Assembly (NCBI GenBank): GCA_019313735.1
Contig: JAFDAR010000001.1
Location: 1-21,432, forward strand
Direction: 5' to 3'
DNA from: Deltaproteobacteria bacterium
GTDB lineage: Bacteria > Desulfobacterota > Syntrophia > Syntrophales > UBA2210
DNA length: 21,432 bases
Part shown: in pieces, positions 15,898-21,432 of the stretch
How positions within the stretch are numbered: the stretch's first letter is position 1
How the letters are laid out: every line of letters starts with the position of its first letter
Program-made: the position numbers and the translations under genes
The notes under the pieces: generated by a model
Told to the model about the DNA's origin: nothing
The model's input: the letters and a program-made list of their open reading frames with translations, nothing else
Database searches by the model: none

Positions 15898-16049
15898 TGG
15901 CTTTGTAAAAAGTTCAAAGCACCCCCTCTCCCTTGATGGGAGAGGGGGTGGGCGAGGGTGATAAAGCTGGTATTCCAACAAGTTACATCCCCCTCCTCTT
16001 GGTCCCCTTCCGCCAAGGAAGGGGAAATAGGACTTTTTACGAGTGCATC
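15896..16049. repeat. 154-bp MITE-like element with terminal inverted repeats and two internal hairpins
   Basis: The ends are inverted copies. 15896-15915 (GATGGCTTTGTAAAAAGTTC) matches the reverse complement of 16030-16049 (GATGCACTCGTAAAAAGTCC) at 15 of 20 positions. Inside are a 13-bp perfect hairpin at 15920-15950 (CACCCCCTCTCCC arm, loop TTGAT) and a 9-bp hairpin at 16003-16025 (TCCCCTTCC arm). It has no coding capacity. The left end overlaps the ADH stop codon and the right end lies 22 bases before the tetR start, so it separates the regulator from the cassette. CT-rich hairpins of this kind are common dispersed repeats in bacterial genomes. Confidence 0.75.
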
Positions 16050-16071
16050 AATTTTGAGGTTGGGATAAAAG

Positions 16072-16695
16072 ATGGGATCGACAGAGAGACGACAAAGGGA
16101 AAAAGAACAGAGAAGAGAGCAGATATTGGATACGGCGCGCAGTCTCCTGTTCAAGAAGGGCATCGATGCGACTTCTATGAATCAGATTGCGCGAAACGCG
16201 GAACTGAGCGTGGGCACCCTCTATCTGTATTTCAAAAACAAGGAAAGCCTCTTTGCGGCGCTGCAGGAAGAAGGGCTTACGCTGCTCTGCGATAAGATAA
16301 AGGAGGAGAGTGAAAAAGGTTTAACCCCCCGGGAGAAGCTTGAGAAGGTGGCGCTTGCATATCTCGATTTCAGTGAGGAACACCGTAAGTACTCTGACAT
16401 CATAAATTACTTTCTGACTTCGCCGGAGATGGTATTTCCTCCCCCCCTTAAGTCCAGAGTCGACAAACATGTCAACAGGATCCTTTCAGTTGTTGAAGAT
16501 ATACTGAAGAAAGGAGTTTCAAAAGACGCGGACGATAGAGAGATAAGGCGTCTAACAGTCGTGTTCTGCTCAAGTCTTCACGGCATGCTGCAGTTCAAGA
16601 AACTGCGAAGCACCGTCCTGCAGGGAGAGGATTTTCGGGATCTGTACATGTACAGCTTCGACTGTATCGTGAGATCATGTTTGTTCAAGGGATAA
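16072..16695 (+). CDS. TetR/AcrR-family transcriptional regulator
   Basis: This is a DNA-binding repressor of 207 residues. The N-terminal TetR domain is clear: REQILDTARSLLFKKG (15-30), then the helix-turn-helix at about 36-57 with NQIARNAELSVGTLYLYF and the conserved K-x-SLF that follows. The C-terminal ligand-binding domain (about 65-207) is all-helical and, as usual, not informative about the ligand. It is the last gene of the SDR-ThDP-DASS-ADH cassette, and the palindrome on the cassette promoter at 10494-10508 is a plausible target. Its own promoter is not obvious. The 154-bp repeat just upstream may have altered its link with the cassette. GAGG at 16056-16059 is a distant ribosome binding site. 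Confidence 0.92.
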   Translation: MGSTERRQREKEQRREQILDTARSLLFKKGIDATSMNQIARNAELSVGTLYLYFKNKESLFAALQEEGLTLLCDKIKEESEKGLTPREKLEKVALAYLDFSEEHRKYSDIINYFLTSPEMVFPPPLKSRVDKHVNRILSVVEDILKKGVSKDADDREIRRLTVVFCSSLHGMLQFKKLRSTVLQGEDFRDLYMYSFDCIVRSCLFKG

Positions 16696-16832
16696 TTGGA
16701 GTCAGACTCGATTTAATCCATCCACAACATAAAACCCCCGGATAGAACTGGAACTCAAGATATTTCGCACGTCGCCGCATCACATCGAGCATCTCATTAA
16801 GACTTGCTTCTTACATAATGTTCTAAAATCTC

Positions 16833-16861
16833 TTGACATTTCACAGCTTTTTGTTGAATAT
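16833..16861 (+). promoter_or_regulatory. Possible promoter upstream of the repeat hairpin
   Basis: TTGACA (16833-16838) is followed after 17 bases by GAATAT (16856-16861). The -35 is perfect, but the -10 matches only three of six positions. It would transcribe through the terminator at 16972-17009, giving an RNA of about 140 bases unless read-through reaches the helicase. Confidence 0.35.
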
Positions 16862-16890
16862 GCAGAAGTCCTAACAAAAAACAAAGCGTG

Positions 16891-16930
16891 TTTCGTAAGA
16901 AGTCGTCACTCCGGTGAAAACCGGAGTCCC
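16891..16930. repeat. Repeat hairpin related to the 154-bp element end
   Basis: TTTCGTAAGAAGTC (16891-16904) matches the right end of the element at 15896-16049 (TCGTAAAAAGTC, 11 of 12). It leads into a perfect hairpin, ACTCCGGT-GAAA-ACCGGAGT (16908-16927). The pattern of a TCGTAA-AAGTC lead followed by a palindrome is shared with the other element, so this may be a half-copy of the same family. Confidence 0.6.
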
Positions 16931-16971
16931 GATTAAGCACACAAAAGGCCCTGAAAATGGCAGTTAATCAC

Positions 16972-17009
16972 AAAAACCCCGTATCTCTTAAACTGAGGCG
17001 GGGTTTTTT
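16972..17009 (+). terminator. Rho-independent terminator
   Basis: AAAAACCCCG (16972-16981) pairs with CGGGGTTTTT (16999-17008), with an inner CTC/GAG pairing and a run of six T at the 3' end. The A-run on the other side makes it potentially bidirectional. It could end transcripts from the tetR side or from a promoter at 16833, and insulates the helicase gene. Confidence 0.85.
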
Positions 17010-17058
17010 ATTATGAGTAAGGCACGTATAGTCAATAACTGATTCTTGAAAAGTAAAA

Positions 17059-19950
17059 ATGACAAATAACACCAACATAACCCCATACCACGCAAAATAT
17101 TTTGCCTACGAACTGACAAAGCGCAGCTCGTCGAACAGTATTGAAAAGCTTGCCGCTTCTCTTCTCGATGCACAGGTAGATTTGAATCCGCATCAGGTGG
17201 AGGCGGCCTTATTTGCCTTCAGCTCTCCTCTTTCAAAAGGCGCAATACTGGCCGATGAGGTAGGGTTGGGAAAGACCATTGAAGCAGGTATGGTTATTTC
17301 CCAGAAGTGGGCGGAGCGGAAGAGAAAGATCCTGATCATCGTGCCGTCTAACCTGCGTAAACAGTGGAATCAGGAATTGCTGGACAAGTTTTTTATCCCT
17401 TCACTTCTACTGGAGACACCCTCTTTTAATCAGGAAATAAAAAGGGGGAATCTAAACCCTCTTGTTCAAGATGAAATCGTCATTTGCTCATACCATTTCG
17501 CGCGGGCGAAGGAACCTTATATCGCTCAAATCGACTGGGATTTAGTGGTAATTGACGAAGCCCATCGTTTACGAAATGTCTACAAGCCGACAAACAAGAT
17601 TGCCAATGCCATCAAAAGGGCTGTTGCTCACGCGCCCAAAATTCTTTTGACGGCAACACCGCTCCAGAACTCCCTTTTGGAACTCTACGGCCTGGTCAGT
17701 ATTATTGATGATTATACCTTCGGAGATCTCAAGAGCTATAAAAATCAATTCACGCGGATTACCGGTGACGATATCTTTTATGATCTCAAAGAACGACTCA
17801 AGCCTGTGTGCAAGAGAACTCTTCGCAGACAGGTTCTGGAATACATAAAATTCACAAACAGAACAGCAATTACGCAGGAATTTTTTCCCACCCTGGAAGA
17901 ACAACAGCTCTACGATCTTGTTTCATCCTATCTGCAGCGTGATAATCTCTATGCCCTTCCTCCAAGTCAGCGGTCGTTAATGACCTTGATTCTCAGGAAA
18001 CTCCTGGCGTCATCAACCTTTGCTATTGCAGGGACATTAGAGGGCCTGGCTTATAAACTGGAAAATGAGTTAATAAGAAGCAATCAGCAGGAGGAAATAC
18101 AAACAACCATTTCCAAAGATTATGAAACCTATGAAGAAATAGACGACGAGTGGCAAGATCAGGAAGAAAATGGAGAGGAATCTCTTGATGCAGAAGAAAG
18201 GCAATACACCCCCGAAGAGATAAAAGAGATTGAGGAAGAAATTCGTGACCTGAGAGAATTTCACAAGCTTGCACGCTCCATCATGCGCAATGCAAAAGGC
18301 GGGGTTCTGCTTACGGCCCTGAAAAACGGGTTTGCAGAGGCGGAGCGGTTGGGCGCAAACAAAAAGGCCCTCATATTTACCGAATCGCGTCGCACACAGA
18401 CCTACCTGCAGGAAATTCTCGAAAAATCCGAGTATGCAGGAAAAATCGTCTTATTCAACGGCACCAACGCTGATCCAGGATCGCGTGAAATCTACCAGAA
18501 CTGGCTGAATAAAAATCAAGGCACTGATCGGATAACCGGATCAAAAACAGCCGACAAAAGAGCCGCAATTGTTGATTATTTCAAAGATGAAGCAATCATT
18601 ATGATAGCCACTGAAGCAGCCGCGGAAGGACTCAACCTGCAGTTCTGTTCACTGGTTGCCAATTATGACCTTCCGTGGAACCCCCAGCGTATCGAGCAGA
18701 GGATAGGCAGATGTCACCGGTACGGCCAGAAATATGACGTCGTGGTTGTCAATTTCCTCAACAAAAAGAACGCTGCGGATCAGCGTGTCTATGAACTCCT
18801 ATCGGAAAAATTCCAGTTGTTCAACGGCGTTTTCGGGGCAAGTGACGAGGTCTTGGGGAGCATTGAATCAGGCGTTGATTTTGAAAAACGCATCGCCCAA
18901 ATATACCAGAACTGCCGAACACCCGAAGAGATACAATCCGCATTTGATCAGCTACAAGCAGAACTGGACGAGCAGATCGAAGACCGATTGAAGACAACGC
19001 GTCAGAAACTCCTGGAAACCTTTGATGAAGAAGTGCATGAAAAGTTGCGTGTCAATCTCCAGGAAAGTCATGAGTATTTGAACAAATACGAAAACTGGCT
19101 CTGGCAGATTACACGGTTTTACCTCGATTCGTATGCCCGTTTTGACGGCGGAAAACACTCCTTTACTCTGATTGAAAATCCCTTCCCCAACGAAAAGATA
19201 CACCCCGGCCCATATAGGATAGGCAAAAACATCGAGGACGCCAATATCTATAGAGTTGGGCATCCATTGGCACAGCGTATTATTGAGCGATGCAAAGAAA
19301 AGAAATTGCCGGATACTGAGCTGGTATTCGATTATTCAGGAACACCAACCAGGATATCTATACTGGAACCGCTTGTCGGAAAGATTGGCTGTCTCTCTGC
19401 CATGAATTTGACCATAACCTCCTTTGAAACGGAAGATTATGTGATATTAGCCGGCGTATGTGATAGCGGTATGGAGCTGGAAGAAGAACAATGTATGCGT
19501 CTTTTATCCGTGCCTGTAAAAAACGAAAAACCGGTTAATGGCTCATTGAATAATAAAATCCTGGATGATATTCAAAGAAAGAAACAAGCAGAAATTATAG
19601 ATGATATTGCAATCAAAAATGCTGTTTGTTTCGAAGAGGAGATGGACAAGCTTGATAAATGGGCAGAAGACAGAAGAACTTCCCTGAAACTGATTCTCAA
19701 AGAGTTTGATGATCAGATCAGGGAATACAAGCGAAACGCCCGCACGGCCCACAACCTGCCGGATAAACTCGTTGCCCAGAAGAAAATACGCGATCTGGAA
19801 AAGAAGCGGGATGCCGCGTGGCGCGAGTACGACATTGCCGGAAGAGATATTGAAAAACAGAAAGACAATCTGATAGATATGATAGAAAAAAAGCTCAAGC
19901 AAAATGTGACCATCGAGAAACTGTTTACCATTCAATGGAAGGTAGCATAG
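17059..19950 (+). CDS. SNF2/RapA-like superfamily 2 helicase (DNA translocase), defence-type
   Basis: A DNA-dependent ATPase of 963 residues. The first RecA-like domain has NPHQVEAA (43-50, Q-like motif), ADEVGLGKT (65-73, Walker A), DEAH (166-169) and LTATPLQN (197-204). The second has ATEAAAEGLNLQ (517-528) and QRIGRCHRYGQ (547-557), the SNF2/RapA form of motif VI. Between the two domains lies a strongly acidic, low-complexity insert (about 350-400). The C-terminal 350 residues have no recognised domain; they include lysine/glutamate-rich helices (about 830-950) likely to form a coiled coil. No PD-(D/E)xK, HNH or PLD nuclease motif is visible. The stop codon lies nine bases before a Mod-type methyltransferase gene, so they form an operon. 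Base composition is lower in GC than in the heme genes, which suggests transfer. RapA itself is unlikely given the methyltransferase partner. Confidence 0.9.
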   Translation: MTNNTNITPYHAKYFAYELTKRSSSNSIEKLAASLLDAQVDLNPHQVEAALFAFSSPLSKGAILADEVGLGKTIEAGMVISQKWAERKRKILIIVPSNLRKQWNQELLDKFFIPSLLLETPSFNQEIKRGNLNPLVQDEIVICSYHFARAKEPYIAQIDWDLVVIDEAHRLRNVYKPTNKIANAIKRAVAHAPKILLTATPLQNSLLELYGLVSIIDDYTFGDLKSYKNQFTRITGDDIFYDLKERLKPVCKRTLRRQVLEYIKFTNRTAITQEFFPTLEEQQLYDLVSSYLQRDNLYALPPSQRSLMTLILRKLLASSTFAIAGTLEGLAYKLENELIRSNQQEEIQTTISKDYETYEEIDDEWQDQEENGEESLDAEERQYTPEEIKEIEEEIRDLREFHKLARSIMRNAKGGVLLTALKNGFAEAERLGANKKALIFTESRRTQTYLQEILEKSEYAGKIVLFNGTNADPGSREIYQNWLNKNQGTDRITGSKTADKRAAIVDYFKDEAIIMIATEAAAEGLNLQFCSLVANYDLPWNPQRIEQRIGRCHRYGQKYDVVVVNFLNKKNAADQRVYELLSEKFQLFNGVFGASDEVLGSIESGVDFEKRIAQIYQNCRTPEEIQSAFDQLQAELDEQIEDRLKTTRQKLLETFDEEVHEKLRVNLQESHEYLNKYENWLWQITRFYLDSYARFDGGKHSFTLIENPFPNEKIHPGPYRIGKNIEDANIYRVGHPLAQRIIERCKEKKLPDTELVFDYSGTPTRISILEPLVGKIGCLSAMNLTITSFETEDYVILAGVCDSGMELEEEQCMRLLSVPVKNEKPVNGSLNNKILDDIQRKKQAEIIDDIAIKNAVCFEEEMDKLDKWAEDRRTSLKLILKEFDDQIREYKRNARTAHNLPDKLVAQKKIRDLEKKRDAAWREYDIAGRDIEKQKDNLIDMIEKKLKQNVTIEKLFTIQWKVA

Positions 19951-19959
19951 GAGAAGACT

Positions 19960-21432
19960 ATGGCGGATATCGAAAAACTCGACCTTAAGAGCAAAAACAT
20001 CACCGATGAGCAGAAGACAAAACTGAAGGAGCTGTTTCCGGAGGTCATCACGGAAGGCAGGATCGACTTTGAAAAGCTGCGATTGACCCTCGGCGATGAG
20101 ATCGACGAAGGGGAAGAGCGTTTCGGCATGACATGGCCGGGGAAACGGGACTGTTTCAAGGTGATTCAGGAACCCAGCATCGGTACGCTGAAACCCTGCC
20201 GGGAAGAGAGCGTCGACTTTGACGCGACGGAGAATCTCTTTATCGAGGGCGATAACCTTGAAACACTCAAACTGCTGCAGAAGTCATATTACGGCAAGGT
20301 CAAGATGCTCTACATCGATCCGCCCTACAACACAGGCAATGAATTTATCTATCCCGACAAATATTCCGAATCGCTGGAGACCTATCTGGCCTATACCGGG
20401 CAGGTGGACGATGAGGGGAAAAAGTTTTCAACCAATACCGAGGCTGACGGGCGGTTTCATTCCAAGTGGTTGAACATGATGTATCCGAGGTTGTTCCTGG
20501 CAAAGAATTTGTTGAGGGATGATGGGGTTATCTTTATTTCCATTGATGATAATGAAGTGAAGAATTTAAGAGCGTTATGTGATGAAATTTTTGGAGAAGA
20601 AAATATTATCTCACAATTTGTTTGGAGATCAAGATTAGGGAAGGGAGGGACAGCAAACCAAGTAGCCAACATTCACGAGTATGTTATTGTCTATGCTAAG
20701 TCAGCAGAAAAAATAGAATTTCGTAGAGATGTAAAAATCAGTAATGGCGGCAGAGAGAGACTTCGGCAGTGGGGACAAGGTGATAGACGAGAAGATAGGC
20801 CATCAATGTATTATCTTATTACTGGACCGAATGGAGTAAATGTTTTTCCCATTAAGCCTGATGGTACTGATGGGCGTTGGAGGATTGGGAAAGAAAAGAT
20901 GGAGATACTCTTATCTGAAGGACTTGTTGAGTTCGAAAAGCGAGATGATGGCTTATATGAAGCATATAGAACAATTGAAGCGGGCAGGGAAACATTCTCG
21001 GCTGTGGATTCTATTCTATCAAATGAGAATGCCTCGACGACCGCCGGTGGAAGCAAGGAGCTAAAAGCACTTTTTGATGGAGAACAGTATTATGATTACC
21101 CCAAACCGTCAACATTAATTGAATATCTTGTTGGGCTCTGTTTAGCTAAGGATGCCGTCATCCTCGACTTCTTCTCCGGTTCCTGCACTACCGCCCACGC
21201 TGTTCTCGATCTTAACAAAGAGGACGGCGGCAATCGAAAATTCATCATGGTCCAACTCCCAGAACCATGCGAAGAAAAATCAGAAGCTTATAAAGCAGGG
21301 TATAAAAACATTGCCGATATCGGCAAAGAACGCATCCGCCGGGTTATAAAGAAAATCAACAAAGAGAAAGAAGGTACACTCGATTTTGGAGATTCAAAGC
21401 AGGATCTCGGCTTCAAAGTATTCAAGCTCGAT
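19960..21432 (+). CDS. Type III-like (Mod) DNA adenine-N6 methyltransferase, C-terminus beyond the window
   Basis: Beta-class N6-adenine methyltransferase of the type III restriction-modification Mod family; 491 codons are present and the frame is open at the window end. The catalytic motif IV is DPPYNTG (120-126), preceded by FIEGDNLETLKLL (94-106). The SAM-binding motif I comes later, DFFSGSCTTAHAV (403-415), followed by EDGGNRKFIMVQLPE. This IV-then-I order with the target-recognition domain between (about 215-395) is typical of Mod. The third glycine of the usual FxGSGTT is cysteine (C409). The DNA encoding about 190-395 is more AT-rich than either end (hand counts: 18/60 GC at 20581-20640 against 30/60 at 20221-20280 and 32/60 at 21181-21240), which suggests replacement of the recognition domain. 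GGAG lies six bases before the ATG. No frameshift is seen. Confidence 0.93.
   Translation, partial: MADIEKLDLKSKNITDEQKTKLKELFPEVITEGRIDFEKLRLTLGDEIDEGEERFGMTWPGKRDCFKVIQEPSIGTLKPCREESVDFDATENLFIEGDNLETLKLLQKSYYGKVKMLYIDPPYNTGNEFIYPDKYSESLETYLAYTGQVDDEGKKFSTNTEADGRFHSKWLNMMYPRLFLAKNLLRDDGVIFISIDDNEVKNLRALCDEIFGEENIISQFVWRSRLGKGGTANQVANIHEYVIVYAKSAEKIEFRRDVKISNGGRERLRQWGQGDRREDRPSMYYLITGPNGVNVFPIKPDGTDGRWRIGKEKMEILLSEGLVEFEKRDDGLYEAYRTIEAGRETFSAVDSILSNENASTTAGGSKELKALFDGEQYYDYPKPSTLIEYLVGLCLAKDAVILDFFSGSCTTAHAVLDLNKEDGGNRKFIMVQLPEPCEEKSEAYKAGYKNIADIGKERIRRVIKKINKEKEGTLDFGDSKQDLGFKVFKLD

Larger units (their letters stand above)
16696..17058. other. 363-bp intergenic region at the boundary to the helicase-Mod locus
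   Basis: I see no gene. The region holds a possible promoter at 16833-16861, a repeat hairpin at 16891-16930 and a strong terminator at 16972-17009. Only 49 bases separate the terminator from the helicase start, and the ribosome binding site there is poor (GAAAAG). The gap separates the tetR cassette from genes of lower GC content. Confidence 0.6.

Noticed and set aside
17059..21432. DISARM class 1 system
   Set aside because: An SNF2 helicase and a methyltransferase are present, but the methyltransferase is of Mod type and no DrmA, DrmB or DrmC gene is in the window.
1..21432. tRNA, rRNA, prophage or integrase genes
   Set aside because: I saw no tRNA-like cloverleaf, rRNA sequence, integrase or structural phage gene on either strand.

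Overview
The window reads as chromosomal DNA of a strictly anaerobic, Gram-negative bacterium, most likely a sulfate-reducing or syntrophic member of the Desulfobacterota (the former Deltaproteobacteria). The main evidence is a heme gene cluster of the siroheme-dependent (Ahb) type with two radical SAM enzymes, a fused CobA-HemD protein, a minimal two-gene SufC/SufBD system, and many short palindromic intergenic elements. The taxonomic call is an inference from gene content; no rRNA or other marker gene is present.

Layout. (1) Bases 1-5360, + strand: heme cluster with the 3' end of hemC, then cobA-hemD, ahbC, hemB and ahbD. The last four are tightly packed. A 142-bp imperfect palindrome separates hemC from cobA-hemD. 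(2) 5386-6898, - strand: an MBL-fold hydrolase and a small VIT1/CCC1-like membrane protein. (3) 6899-7406: a 508-bp gap with no supported gene. (4) 7407-9361, + strand: sufC and a single sufB/D paralogue, a minimal Fe-S assembly pair. (5) 9374-10288, - strand: a BASS-family transporter. (6) 10476-16695, + strand: a cassette of a short-chain dehydrogenase, a ThDP enzyme, a DASS/SLC13 anion transporter, a zinc alcohol dehydrogenase and a TetR regulator. A TetR-like palindrome lies on the -10 region of its promoter. (7) 16696-17058: a 363-bp gap with a repeat hairpin and a strong terminator. (8) 17059-21432, + strand: an SNF2-family helicase followed by a type III-like (Mod) DNA adenine methyltransferase that runs off the window end.

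How the genes work together. HemB, HemC and CobA-HemD take 5-aminolevulinate to uroporphyrinogen III and precorrin-2. AhbC and AhbD perform the last two steps of the siroheme-to-heme b route. The siroheme decarboxylase AhbA/AhbB and the precorrin-2 dehydrogenase/ferrochelatase are not in the window. AhbC and AhbD need Fe-S clusters, which the nearby SufC/SufBD pair could help supply. The TetR-linked cassette looks like an inducible pathway for import and oxidation/carboligation of an unidentified organic acid. The helicase-Mod pair looks like the start of a restriction-modification or defence locus that continues past the right edge.

The strongest leads are: (a) the SNF2 helicase plus Mod pair, with no nuclease visible and a methyltransferase whose middle is clearly more AT-rich than its ends; (b) three unrelated intergenic repeats whose left edge lies on the stop codon of the upstream gene; (c) the uncharacterised TetR-linked cassette and its candidate operator.
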